Source: Saccharomycopsis crataegensis (Eukaryota > Ascomycota > Saccharomycetes > Ascoideales > Saccharomycopsidaceae). Taken from it: a DNA stretch of 64,000 nt. The notes beneath the pieces are model-generated. The model did not search any database, had not been told where the DNA came from, and saw only the letters and a program-made list of their open reading frames with translations. Made by a program: the position numbers and the translations under genes. The stretch covers positions 3,286,001 to 3,350,000 of the forward strand of contig NW_027043829.1 in NCBI RefSeq assembly GCF_037102585.1, read 5' to 3'. Shown here in pieces: positions 30,394 through 41,341 of the stretch (position 1 is the stretch's first letter; each line of letters begins with the position of its first letter).

Positions 30394-33300
30394 TTAGGTA
30401 GAAAATTGTTCTTCAAGAACAATTGTGAAATCCATTGGAAGCTGGAGCTTCGTTGGATATTTAGAAAATTTGTTTGCGATTCTTCGTCTATTTTTGAATT
30501 TGATGTTCAATTCGGCAGCACCATCTGATTCATCTTCGTAAACAGTATCAGGAGAACCGGGGCTAAATGAGGAATCATTCACTGAGCTTGGAGTGGACAT
30601 GACAGAACGGTCACTGGCACTTGGATCTGACTCAGGAGAATGTGGAGGTTCCATGATTGAGCCAAGAGACGATAATCTTGGGGATCCCTCATCGTTGTAA
30701 ACAGAGGATGTTGTTGGGGACAAGATATCACTATTGTGTGCAGTGTTTTGTTTTGATAGCTTTAAGGCAATTGGAGCACCAAGAACATTTTTCTCATCAA
30801 AAGCCAGAATGTTTTCGATAAACGACCGGAAGTCATATCCTGATCTTGATACGTGGACAGGTAAAGAGCTTTCAAGAGACTTGGAATATTCCTTGTCGAA
30901 TTTTTCGGAGGTGCAGATCACTGATCTGAATTCTTTCTTGGTAATAAATTCATTATGAACGGAAAATTTATCAAACATTTGGGAAAGTTCATTAGCATCA
31001 AATTTTTTAACAACAGTTTTGTTATCAAGGAAACAAGAAAAGTTTTTGGTGGTTTCTTGCAACATGTTGACTTCAAATAAAAGCTCATTATAATCAAGAA
31101 ACTCTGCAGGCCAGGGAGTTTTTTGTTCATCTGCAAATAATTCAACAGTATCGAAAGGATTGATTGGCTTATTAGAAGCTTCAGAGAATTTCATGCTCTT
31201 CAAAGCATTCAAAGCATCATCATAATCTATTTGATATTTGATACACTGTTGATTCAATAAGCTCATATTCTTCAACAATGAAACCAATTGGTCGACTTTC
31301 ACATTAAAACCTTGAATCGTTGGGATTTTTTCTTCATTTGACATAGAATAATTGGTCAAAAACTTTCCAATCTCATCTTTGGTCAGCAAATAGCGGCCGT
31401 TTATAACCTTCAATGTATCCAAATAGTTATTCTTGATATAACTTTTCAAAGTTGAAAGTTTCAAAATTATCTGTTGTAAGTATCTAGCTTCCTCTGCACA
31501 TAGATCCCTCCAGATTTTATCAAGGTCATCCAAACCCAATCCAATTTTTGTCTTGTATGAATATTCGGAATTGAGAGACTTGAGTAAGAAATTGATCTTA
31601 TTAAAAATCAAAGAAATATTATTCTTTTCCAACTTGAAGGATCTCTTTGTCTTTTGAAAAGTTTCCTCCAAATATTTTCTTTCATATTCCAATTCATCCA
31701 AATCATAAAGCTCATTATAGCTAACCAAGTTGGTCCACTTGTAGATTTGGGTTCTGACATTTGACGCAAATATCTTGCTTCTTTTTTCGTACTCTTCTTT
31801 CAAAGCAAACACTTCAGATAGAACCATCATGGCAGCTCTAAATGTTTCCGATTCCTGGTCACTAGGGTCGGCGACATTTTTAGCAATCCTCATTCTGCTT
31901 CTTTCTGGTACGGAAATGCTATCATCACTACCAGAATTAACAGAAAACAAAGACACTTTCTTTGTGAGGCCTTGGTATGAGCTATTAGTGGATTTATCTT
32001 CTTGTGAGGACAAAGAAAAATCAATAGACACCTTGGAAGCATTATGGTGGCTTGATTCAAAAAGGTCGATTTGGGAGTCCAAGGAATTAAACCATTTCTC
32101 TTTATGATCCACAGCCAGATTAGACAAGAATTCATTTCTTTGGAATGGATTCATAATATTCAACTTCGATATGGATGGGGCCCTACTGACCGATGAAGAC
32201 CTACTTAAATCAAAGTCCGATCGTGAGTCAAACGATCTTGCAATTTCTTTAGTTCTGGAATGATAAAATATGCTATTGTCTCTTAGCAAAGGAGACACTC
32301 TTCTAGTGTTTTCAATAATTGGTGATTCTTCCATTGAGAATGGTGAAGCAGCAGAGGAAGGTGCTGGTGAGTTTTGAGATACTGGCAGTACTCTTGAATT
32401 GGAGTCACTGGTTTTAGATTGTGAGAGACTTTTTTTGTGAAATGGATTTTCGATGGCGGTGTTAGAAGCCTTCTTGACTGGAGTACTTCGAAGCTGATTA
32501 TTATTCTCAGCTTTATTTACCAGTTTTTGGTGCTTCTTTGGAGTGCTTTGGATGTGGCAGTCATTCTCCACTTTCTTTGGCAGGTGATGGTCTTTCTTTG
32601 GTGTGTTTTGGATATGATTGTAATTCTCAGTCTCACGTAACAGCTCTTGAGGTTTCTTTGGTGTACAAGTAGCAAGACTCTGAATCACCATTTTTGGCGA
32701 AGATTTGATTGAAGCAGATCTGGAAATGCCACTATCTTCAAACATGATCTGTTTATCATTAAATTTTTCATACCATCCAAGAATATAAGTCACAACCGAC
32801 TTCTCATCTGGTCTGGTACATAAAAGATCTTCACAGTCAATCAATTGGGGGATGCCGATTTTCGCAGCCAAGGCAATGGCTTTTCTTGTATTCACCTCTT
32901 TTTTGGTTAAATCCAAAGTATAAAAATCGAGTAAATCAGGTCGGAGGCTACTTAATAAGGCACATAAAGCAACACCATTATTCCAAGAGGTGCTAAAGTC
33001 GGTGATGGTGACTAATCCATCAAATTCTTGGACTTGCTCAGCACACCAAGCTAATAGTATTTTCTTTATGGTAGAGAAATCTTGAGCGTTTTCTAGTTCA
33101 ATCAAGGTATTCAAAATAAGCCCCCAAATCAAGCCAAGGATCATCTTTAAATTTCCTTCGTAAATATCTTCAGCACCAATACTGTGTAAACGAATCCCCG
33201 ATGACTTGAGGTATTCCAAGGCACAACTAATGTTATCAACATAATGAATTCTAAATTTTGGCCTTGCGTTGAAGTGCTTTTTATATTTTCCTTTGGAGAT

Positions 33301-33471
33301 TTCTCTAACCAAATAGTTCAATTTAACCCCATCACTCAAATCTTTGGCCAAATTACGCACTCGAAGGCGTTGAACTTCTTTGCTGCCAGAATTTTCGAAT
33401 TGAATATTGATCCATCTAGCAAAAGCTTTATGTTGGATCTTAACCCACAGCAGTTTTTCCTTGGAGTTCAT
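30394..33471 (-). CDS. AIN1: Alpha-actinin-like actin cross-linker
   Basis: Alpha-actinin cross-links F-actin, in fission yeast at the cytokinetic ring (Ain1). The 1025-aa protein starts with two calponin-homology domains: CH1 at about 5-120 (HKAFARWINIQFENSG, LSDGVKLNYLV) and CH2 at about 130-238 (KKILLAWCAEQV, WNNGVALCALLSSLRPDLLD). About 265-345 holds four TPKK/TPVK repeats, and 345-540 is serine-rich and disordered. Helical, spectrin-like sequence runs from about 560 to 800, followed by a weak EF-hand-like region at about 820-890 without complete Ca2+ loops. The last 130 residues are disordered. The long linker after CH2 and the reduced rod make it longer than Ain1 (621). Start at the ATG at 33471. 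Confidence 0.85.
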   Translation of the reverse strand: MNSKEKLLWVKIQHKAFARWINIQFENSGSKEVQRLRVRNLAKDLSDGVKLNYLVREISKGKYKKHFNARPKFRIHYVDNISCALEYLKSSGIRLHSIGAEDIYEGNLKMILGLIWGLILNTLIELENAQDFSTIKKILLAWCAEQVQEFDGLVTITDFSTSWNNGVALCALLSSLRPDLLDFYTLDLTKKEVNTRKAIALAAKIGIPQLIDCEDLLCTRPDEKSVVTYILGWYEKFNDKQIMFEDSGISRSASIKSSPKMVIQSLATCTPKKPQELLRETENYNHIQNTPKKDHHLPKKVENDCHIQSTPKKHQKLVNKAENNNQLRSTPVKKASNTAIENPFHKKSLSQSKTSDSNSRVLPVSQNSPAPSSAASPFSMEESPIIENTRRVSPLLRDNSIFYHSRTKEIARSFDSRSDFDLSRSSSVSRAPSISKLNIMNPFQRNEFLSNLAVDHKEKWFNSLDSQIDLFESSHHNASKVSIDFSLSSQEDKSTNSSYQGLTKKVSLFSVNSGSDDSISVPERSRMRIAKNVADPSDQESETFRAAMMVLSEVFALKEEYEKRSKIFASNVRTQIYKWTNLVSYNELYDLDELEYERKYLEETFQKTKRSFKLEKNNISLIFNKINFLLKSLNSEYSYKTKIGLGLDDLDKIWRDLCAEEARYLQQIILKLSTLKSYIKNNYLDTLKVINGRYLLTKDEIGKFLTNYSMSNEEKIPTIQGFNVKVDQLVSLLKNMSLLNQQCIKYQIDYDDALNALKSMKFSEASNKPINPFDTVELFADEQKTPWPAEFLDYNELLFEVNMLQETTKNFSCFLDNKTVVKKFDANELSQMFDKFSVHNEFITKKEFRSVICTSEKFDKEYSKSLESSLPVHVSRSGYDFRSFIENILAFDEKNVLGAPIALKLSKQNTAHNSDILSPTTSSVYNDEGSPRLSSLGSIMEPPHSPESDPSASDRSVMSTPSSVNDSSFSPGSPDTVYEDESDGAAELNIKFKNRRRIANKFSKYPTKLQLPMDFTIVLEEQFST

Positions 33472-34773
33472 ATCAAGGGGTAATTATCTCTTTCTATTAT
33501 TCTTGTTCTCTAGGAATATGATCAGAGAGAAATAAAAAAAATTCGACACTAATAAAAATAAGGGATGATGTGGATATATAAGCCAAAACTAAAATAAAAT
33601 TCGGTGTAGAGAGATAGGGAGCACATATGGTGGATTAATTAGTTAATTTTGCTTCATGCAGCCCTTGTGTCGCAGCTTCTGCAGGAAGTACCCAAATCCG
33701 TTTCAGGATATCCCGAAACACAAGACTCTTGCGGCAATATTTGTAACAATATTTGTAACAATATTTGTTTCAATATTAGTAGTTTTGGCCTTCAAACTTG
33801 AATTCTATCATCATATTGTTGTTTTTATGCCGTCTCAAACATCAAATAAGTCCCAAATTCGAGTAACTTTTCCAATTCAGATTGTATTGATCGCGGCTTC
33901 TCAATCATGATCACACAAATTTTTCTCAATAAAACCAAAACCATTTCCGATACTTGAATAAAATCATTTGTTTTTTAGATATGTACATGATATATTTCAT
34001 AGCGCTTTAGCAGATTGATTAGTTTTTCTAAAATCGCTAGTTCCAGCTTGCAGTTTTCCAAGTTTCAGTTTCGGGATATCTATCTCGGCACTAGAGGGAT
34101 GCGGAAAAAGGGAAAAAGAAAGAAAAAAGGTAATAGAAGGAGAGTTTCAATCAATAATATGAGTACCATATGCGAAGTAGCATAATCTTTGGGGGAATTA
34201 AGGACCTCTTGGGGCATATTTTGATCAAAACATTTTCCGGGTGCGTCATTGGGAACAAAAACACGGAAGGACCTATCCAATTACTCCAGTAGAAACATCA
34301 GCTGTCTATCTTCATCATTAATTAGTCATCAGCAACTTTATTTAATCATTAATAGAAGAAGTAAACTGTTAATGGGGAAAGAGGTTCGATTACGGTTGAA
34401 TATCATCTTCATCGCAGCTTTATCTCATCTATATTTCCTATTTCATAGATCTTGCAAGTTTGTGTGCACTACCGTATCGGTATTTCCTTACCGGATAGAC
34501 TAGTGGTTACTGTAAAAAATTGTTATTTATTAAATAGATAAAAATCATCAATGATGACAATATATTGTAATAATTTTCCTCATCGAATCATGCGGTTTGA
34601 TAACTTGGTTGTTATACTCAACTGACTTTTAAAATTGGCAATAATAAAAATAAAATTTAATACTAATCCTGAGGCTATTTTTTGTTATCAAGAATTCAAC
34701 CATTGGTTACTTTTAAGCATCACCTTGCTATTTAGATAATATGAAAATGGAAGATTGAACAAAATAGTAGATA
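33472..34773 (-). other. Intergenic region upstream of alpha-actinin
   Basis: 1302 bases between tandem minus-strand genes. It includes the actinin promoter, a three-copy 12-base repeat (listed separately) and two 13-base inverted matches (33708-33720 and 34067-34079, GATATCCCGAAAC) about 360 bases apart. An 84-codon frame at 33656-33910 owes its length to the 12-base repeat and has no other coding sign. Confidence 0.4.
33735..33770. repeat. Three-copy 12-base tandem repeat
   Basis: CAATATTTGTAA at 33735 and 33747, with a third copy CAATATTTGTTT at 33759. Confidence 0.9.
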
Positions 34774-35232
34774 CTAATATGTTTCTGGAGATCTAAAATA
34801 CTTCACTTTGTTGGTCCTGACACCAACCTTGGTATACAACAATTGTGCTCTATGATTATCAAAATCTGTTGACCAATAAACTACTGGGGCACCTAATTCA
34901 TCTGCTTTTTTATAAACATACTCGATCAATTGCTTTCCAACATTCTTCAACCTTTGTTTCTCATCCACGTAAAGATCATTAAGATAAATCATATCTTCTG
35001 TTGACCAGGTCGCCAAATGTTGAAGGTAATTCGCTAGGCCAATTGGTTTTTTAGTTTCTGGATGGATTGCCAAAGCTGACCACATAGGAATAGCTGGATC
35101 TAGCAATCTTCTAAAAGTGAATTCTTTAGTTTCTTCTGGTAAAGATGCTTTATAAAAAACCAAGTAAAGATTGAATAGCCTGAGCCATTCATCGTGATCT
35201 GATTCAGCAACTGGGCGTATTTCAATCTGCAT
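34774..35232 (-). CDS. GNAT acetyltransferase of the Hpa2/Hpa3 type
   Basis: 152 aa from the ATG at 35232 (MQIEIRPVAESDHDEWLRLF); eight codons further up there is only a TTG. The whole length aligns with yeast Hpa2/Hpa3: EIRPVAESDHDEW, FTFRRLLDPAIPMW, the acetyl-CoA pyrophosphate loop YVDEKQRLKNVGKQLIEYVY (Q/R-x-x-G-x-G/A type, about 100-118), and the C-terminal VYWSTDFDNHRAQLLYTKVG. These are small cytosolic enzymes that acetylate polyamines, D-amino acids or histone tails in vitro; the substrate here cannot be read from sequence. No targeting signal is seen. It is divergent from the UPF0538 gene. Confidence 0.88.
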   Translation of the reverse strand: MQIEIRPVAESDHDEWLRLFNLYLVFYKASLPEETKEFTFRRLLDPAIPMWSALAIHPETKKPIGLANYLQHLATWSTEDMIYLNDLYVDEKQRLKNVGKQLIEYVYKKADELGAPVVYWSTDFDNHRAQLLYTKVGVRTNKVKYFRSPETY

Positions 35233-36139
35233 CGTGAGGATTTTGATATTCTTCAATAACTTTGAATCTTATTCACAATTTTTTTTTCCCAAATATGTGT
35301 CAACAATAATTCAAGGAATCCAATAATTCTTATATATTGTCATAAATATCGTTTCTTTGATTTCAAATCAGTTGTTTGAGTCATGACTACGGCAGTACGC
35401 ATATGTCACCCTACTTTATTATTATGATTCACAACTGGAGTAGCGAGTAACATGTTATCTTATCGCATTTGAAATAGTAGTACATTCAACAACCAGTTCA
35501 TCTCTACTAAGTCAGAACAACAGCCTATCTACACAAGAATAACATGTCTAGTTTATGAGATCTCATTGAATAATTTGATGCACCAAATACATGTAAATCT
35601 TTAGCCCCACTGTTAGTCAGCTTTCCATTGAACAATATTTTCTTACCAACAACACATTATTTTTTCTTTTCACAAGGACTGAAAGAGACTTCATTTCTAT
35701 AATGTGAACTATAGACGAGATTTCTTGAAAAAAACAGCGGAATACCTTTTTTTTGGACTAAATGAGACAGGTAAGTTCAAAATGCCACCTTAATAGTGTT
35801 GATTGCGTGGTTGTGGTTTGTACTCAAGATGATTATATTTTGATGAATATATCTTGTTTTGTCAATTTATCAGTTACCTAAAATACATATTTCAGTACTG
35901 TAATGATAAGATGATCACCCAATATCAATTAAAATGAGTTCTACTTAGCGGTTATGGCGGAAGGTATCGCACCCTTGTTGTTAATGTGCATGCACACACC
36001 GTGCGCGGTAAATGTTATATCTTAATGGGGTCTTACACCCTCTTTACTTCAACAAAAGAAAAAAAAATAACCTTCAAAGAAGAGAACTTGGGTATTGTAG
36101 TCCTCTCATAATATTAAAGAAACATACAAAACCAACGAG
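35233..36139. promoter_or_regulatory. Divergent promoter, acetyltransferase and UPF0538 gene
   Basis: 907 bases. A GC-containing patch GCACACACCGTGCGCGG at 35992-36008 and a TGGGGTC box near 36026 lie 100-150 bases before the UPF0538 ATG. The rest is AT-rich without a clear RNA or ORF. Confidence 0.4.
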
Positions 36140-36644
36140 ATGTCAGCTGTTAATGATTTTGACATGGAGGAGCCTTTAACCTCTACTACCCGTCCAGGTA
36201 TGTGTCAGACTTTTTCATATTAATTCTCTATCAAGTACTTTTCATACTAACAGAATGGCTAAACTAGATACACAAGCCATCATCACCGTGAGAATTATCA
36301 AGTCTTTCCCTTACAGAAATGTCAAAAATTACGTAATTCATGGTATTGATCTCACCACTACCACCGTCAATTCTTTAAAAGAACAAGTTATTGAAATGAT
36401 TCAAAAAACTGGGGCTTATAGACCATATAGAAATGTTAACTATGACACTTTGAAGATTTATACCAAAGCCCATGGTTCCAAGACTATGAATCTTGTGATA
36501 AATATGAACGATGATGAAGACACATTACTTATTGATGGCGATAAGCTCTTAAAAGACTGTGGCATTGAAAATGAGACTGAATTATCTTTGTTTAATATGG
36601 ATGATTATTTGAAATTTAAGGAAAATCCTGAAGAAAAATGGTAA
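36140..36644 (+). CDS. UPF0538 (C2orf76-like) protein, two exons
   Basis: Exon 1 is 36140-36197, exon 2 36268-36644, total 144 aa. The protein begins MSAVNDFDMEEPLTSTTRP and continues DTQAIITVRIIKSFPYRNVK. The conserved UPF0538 blocks are all present: TVRIIKSFPYRNVKN, DLTTTTVNSLKEQV, YDTLKIYTKAHGSKT, MNDDEDTLLIDGD, NETELSLFN and the C-terminal NPEEKW. The fold looks like a small beta-grasp. The function of the family is not established. An in-frame ATG at 36255 falls inside the intron and is not the start. Confidence 0.9.
36198..36267 (+). other. Intron of the UPF0538 gene
   Basis: 70 bases. Donor GTATGT, perfect branch site TACTAAC at 36245-36251, acceptor AACTAG ending at 36267. An earlier AG sits two bases after the branch motif (36252-36253); using it would bring a stop after three codons, so it must be skipped. 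This fits the known minimal branch-to-acceptor distance. Confidence 0.88.
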
Positions 36645-36917
36645 TGGAAAAACATAAAGGAAAATATTGATTCCTCGATTATTTTGTTTCCGTTATTTCT
36701 TGAGTTGTACTATATTTCAATTTTCTATCTTATCCTAATGCATGATTTGACGACAAGTGGTATCGTTTTGTAAAGTACTCTACAAGAGATAAAATTCCTG
36801 TTAAATAAATAATCAATATTTTTGGTATTGAATGTTTCAAGAAAAATACACAACTAGCGTTATATAGGTTAAGAAAAGGCATTTTAAATCATGGAAAATG
36901 CAAACAAAAATCCACCT

Positions 36918-37785
36918 TCATTCAGCTGTGGTTGGATCCCACCCAGAGAGAGATACAAAATCTCTTCGTCATGGGTCAAAAGCTTTACATCTGCATCGCT
37001 TAATTTGAAATTGGTGCTTTCGAAATTTTCCCGGATTCTAGCCTCACTAGTGGATTTGTCTATTGGGATAAATCCTTTTTGCAAAGACCAATTGACTAAA
37101 ATTTGTGCAGGAGATTTGCCATACCCTTGGCTACTAGCAACAAATTTGGGTCTTCTAGCTTTTTTCCCCTTGTTAAAGGAGAATAAGCTTCCATTTTAAT
37201 TCCTTCAGACTCGCAATAACCAACGACATCCTTATGAGTCAATCATGGATGTAATTCAACTGGGTTAATAGCTGGTTTGATATTAATTCCACTTGCAGAC
37301 AATTCTTTGAGATGTCTTACCGCATAGTTCGAAACCCCAATAGATCTCATGATTGTTGGATTTGACATTTTATACTGCTCCAAAGCACGGTATGCCCCAA
37401 CTCGATCGGCAGGACTATCAGCAATTGGGGCATGAATCAAAAGCAAATCAATGTATCCAAGCAAAGGCTTAATAATTTCCAAACGCTTAGTAATATTTAT
37501 GCTTGCCTTTTCATAACTCATACTAGTCATGGCAACTTTAGTCGTATAAAAAACATCAGATCTTTTGTTGTTAACTGGATCTTCATCAAGCCATTTCTTG
37601 ATACCTCTGGCAGATTCGAGTTCATTTTCGTAATACTCGGCGCTATGGATATGACGATAACCTATCTTTATAGCATTATACACCAGATTAACAGTTTCTT
37701 CAGGATCAACTAGAAATATTCCAAAACCAACTCGAGAAATGTAATTACCATCGTTGAGTTTCACAGGTGCCATAGAAAGAGACAT
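36918..37785 (-). pseudogene. Decayed aldo-keto reductase (YJR096W type)
   Basis: From the ATG at 37785 the frame gives an aldo-keto reductase: VGFGIFLVDPEET, IKIGYRHIHSAEYYENELES, KKWLDEDPVNNKRSDVFYTT, LLLIHAPIADSPADRV, SIGVSNYAVRHLKELSAS. These enzymes reduce sugars and carbonyls with NADPH. It is broken: TGA at 37243 stands where the family has Trp (HPW), a frame change near 37125 is needed to reach SPAQILVNWSLQKGF, and a second near 36940 to reach the normal end GWDPTTAE with its stop at 36918. The catalytic Asp of the GYRxxDTA motif is also His. The Tyr, Lys and His of the tetrad remain. Decay looks recent, since the rest aligns well. A nonsense error alone could be a sequencing fault, but three lesions argue against that. 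Confidence 0.85.
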
Positions 37786-37805
37786 TTTTTTTTCCTTTAA
37801 GTGAC

Positions 37806-37836
<31 letters not shown>

Positions 37837-38842
37837 CATTTTTCTACTTCTTCCTCTTCTTCTTCTAAGGGAATATTAATAATATTCAGAAAAGAAAAAA
37901 TTACATTCTTACACTCTGTGGTAGTGTTGCTATGTAAGAAAAAGAAAAAGAATAGTTTACAGGCTAGCCTTAATGTTGGCGACAGAGTATTCGAAATGCA
38001 TTAAAAAGAAATGAAATGACCTCTAAAAAATATAATAGCTGAAACATACCATTAATATATTCATCTGCGAGCATTTCACGAGATAGTATCAAAGGCAATA
38101 GATGGGAACTTGTCACTGTTTTTTTGGTACCATGAAAGCAAATATGATGAAAGAAGAAAATACTTACAGAATTGCTTATGAAAAAAAAAACGGGCAAAAT
38201 ATTGGAATTGTTGGCTTGTGAATAATTTGGGTCGTTTTTTCACCACCTCAAGAATCTTTTCTATCTTCCTGGATTACTTTACTAGCTTTGATTAGAACGC
38301 TCTAACGGTAAAGCCAAGGCCCTCAAAGAAACTTTGGGGGAGTGAAAAACTAGTGTCAGTGTTTTTATCTAGATCATCAGTCAATGATATTCTATTCTTT
38401 CCCGTAAATCTTCAGAACTGTAGAACTAATCTATGTAATGCTAACAATTTCATCACTGATTATTTTATTGCAATGAAAAAACACTGATATATATTGGTAA
38501 TCAAACTCTATCTTTCTATCAGAAGAAATTTAAAAAAAAATGGTAGCTTTCAAATGCCACCCCCTTATGCATTTGTCGAGTTGATCGGAGAATGAAAGGA
38601 TATGTGAATTTTTAACTGCCTTCAAAATTTAAAATATTCTGGAATTAAAGCTATTTACGAACCCAAAATGAATAGGAAGCCTTAAAAGCTATGGCATTTG
38701 TTTGGTAGAAACTGATAGATATGTAGTTCTGCCATATAGCTTGTTATCTATACTGTCCCACATAAATTAACAATGCTGAATGATAACATAATTATCGACT
38801 TCGGAATTTTTTGAATCCATTTATTAATTAGTTCTCTGTTGG

Positions 38843-39033
38843 CCACTCGCTTATGGCACTGTGCATCTCGCTTATTGCCTTGCCTAATGGGAAATGCCTT
38901 ATAAGCTAAATCATGTTGTTATCCATGATTCTTTTAGCACCTCGCTTACGGTAATTTACATCTCGCTTATCGCCTTGTGTATCGTCGCTGCCCTAAATCC
39001 TAAATTATGTGGTTTATCCTTGATTCTGTTTTA
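38843..39033. repeat. 95-base imperfect tandem duplication with four CTCGCTTA motifs
   Basis: Two units with period 95. Each unit carries CTCGCTTA twice, 21 bases apart: 38846, 38867, 38941 and 38962. Each ends with a matching block (TCCATGATTCT and TCCTTGATTCT). The units have diverged by many substitutions, but the four motif cores are identical. Confidence 0.85.
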
Positions 39034-40280
39034 TTCAAGTCTCAAAATTACATAAATTATTTCAAGAATTAACGGCAAAGCTCATCAACTAGCTTCTCTT
39101 CTACTTGAAGGGTACTGAACTAGTAGGACCCTTTTGCTGATATTTTTATGGAAGTTATGCGCCCAGCAGGCGGTTTTTCTGTAACATGCATGAACCCAAT
39201 TGTGATATTATTTTCTGTTTTTTAACCTATATTCAGCTAGTTGTGCCTTATTAAAAGATGAAAAAAAATAATGCTATTGAAGTAAAAAAAATTAGAATAT
39301 AAAATATCATTCGTTTCAAAATTTCAACATCATATATGGCATTTCGTTGATATCCGGAATCAAAGTTTCTGTTGCCGCTTCGCTAAAGCACAAAAGCACG
39401 TATTGCAATTTCTTTCGCTTAGATATCACAGGACAAACTTAACTTTCTGCTGATGCCTCACGTTTTTGATTTTGCAACAATTGCCAATGGCTCTGGTGAC
39501 AAATTACCTATCGCCAAATCTGTACACTTAATCCTGTAAAGAACTCTTTTTATACTTCCAAAGTGTTTGAATAACAAAACAGTTGTACAAAAAGTAAAAG
39601 AAAAAATCTATGGTGATTGATTCTGTAGTATTTTTTGATACATTGTTATTGGAATATCATCTTCATCATTTTTAAAGCATCGCCCAGAATTGGAGACCGT
39701 CAATGCCACTTCTAAGGCGCTGGGCACGTGATTGGCGCGCTGTTTCTTTTTAATGTCTTAATATTGCAATATTCGTGTGTGACTAAAATAGATATTATAA
39801 TTCAGCATACAAAGAGCTATTCACGACATTGACCTTTGCCTTGAGCAACACGTTGCTCTTTCTAAGTTGATATGCTGCCAAAAAAGGATGTACAAATATG
39901 CCACGTGCATTATGTCTAACTTTTTCTTAGGGGCGTGCGTGGAACACAACAAATAGAAGGCTAAAGAAATATTTCCTTCACAGTTGTGGTGATTTTTATA
40001 ACGCGGATGTAGGTTAGCACTTTAAGAACGGGAAAAATATGATCATAACTTTTACTGTGGTAATAATCTCAGTCACATTTTGATTAACGTTTCGTAAATC
40101 GGCTAAATATTAAATGATCCTCGTTTTAGAAATGTATCATAGACACAGCGGCATTTCAAGTGGGACAGGTCGCAGCTCTGGAATCCTTAGATTGTGATTC
40201 AAATTTTGGGTCGTGCCAAATTTTGTGACACAGAATCCTACCACAGATGAAACAAACAAAAAAAAAGGGCGCATAGGAAA

Positions 40281-40326
40281 GAACCGTTGTTATCGTGGAT
40301 ACAGAACCGTTGTTATCGCAGATATG
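40281..40326. repeat. Two-copy 23-base tandem repeat
   Basis: GAACCGTTGTTATCG begins identical units at 40281 and 40304, followed by related GGATACA and AGATATG ends. Confidence 0.85.
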
Positions 40327-41341
40327 CAGACAAACTATAGGACTCCTTGCCAAGCGGCCATATCTCATAGTCCATTTCTAGAAAAGATGTTTGTGGCAAA
40401 ATCATGAATATTCATTTAATCCATGATCTTTCTTTCTCTCTTCTTTATTTGAGCGAATCGATATTATATTTTTATTTCTTTGGCTTCTCCGTATCTTTTT
40501 TTTTCTCTGTTTTTGCTTATAGCGGTCCCATCGCCCAGAGTTCTAGGCCCTTGGTAATGTAGCTTGCAAAGCTTGCAGTAGTTTTGACGCATTGCCAATA
40601 AAAATGGGTCAAGCTAGAGATAACTCCAATCTCTTTGTAGCAACCAGCTCAAAGCGTTAGATATATAATAACACTCAACCTCTCGAAGCCAGCTAAATTT
40701 TCAACAATCTAATCGGGTATTATATATTTATGCAAATAACATAATATTCTAAAGTGCCTGTTAGTTCAATTTTGCAAGTGGAAACCGATTTTTGATCGCA
40801 TCTTAAAACTGGCGATCCAAGAAGTCGGATTATTTCCCGTTTTTTTTTTTTTCTTTTTTTTCTCTTCATTTCGTACATGTCCCAGCTTTGAAACAAGCAG
40901 ATTTGAACTAGTTATGGGCTTTATCAAAACTAGAATTATCTTATTTTTGTTGTTAGGAATAATACATGGGGTGTTAAGAGGGTGTTATCTTTTGGTTCAT
41001 TTTGTAAGTAGTAAAAGCCATCTCCACTCTAACGGTTCCAGCTAAATATAACATCTCCCCTGGAAATTGAATTTACTTCCTTTTTAGATTAGTCGCCGAT
41101 TCTTGAAAAGTTATCGGGGGGCTATTTATAACCTGATCCTACTCTTTCTTAATCTTTGATGTTCCGAATGTAACTTTAGTGTATTAGACAGCCTTCAGCT
41201 TTATAACCGCAGATGTACATGCCTCGTAACTAAAATACATCTTCAAATTTATCCTGAAATCTGAAGCTTTCGAGAAAAAAATATTAAAAAGGAAACAGCC
41301 TTTCTTTTCTTGATTTTTGGGTTATTTGCCATATCTGGGAC

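Noticed and set aside
33656-33910. Small ORF with repeated IFVT residues and a hydrophobic stretch
   Set aside because: Its length and repeat come from the 12-base DNA repeat; no other coding sign.
36255-36644. ORF starting MAKLD as the UPF0538 start
   Set aside because: The ATG lies between the branch site and the acceptor of a consensus intron; the spliced start fits the family better.
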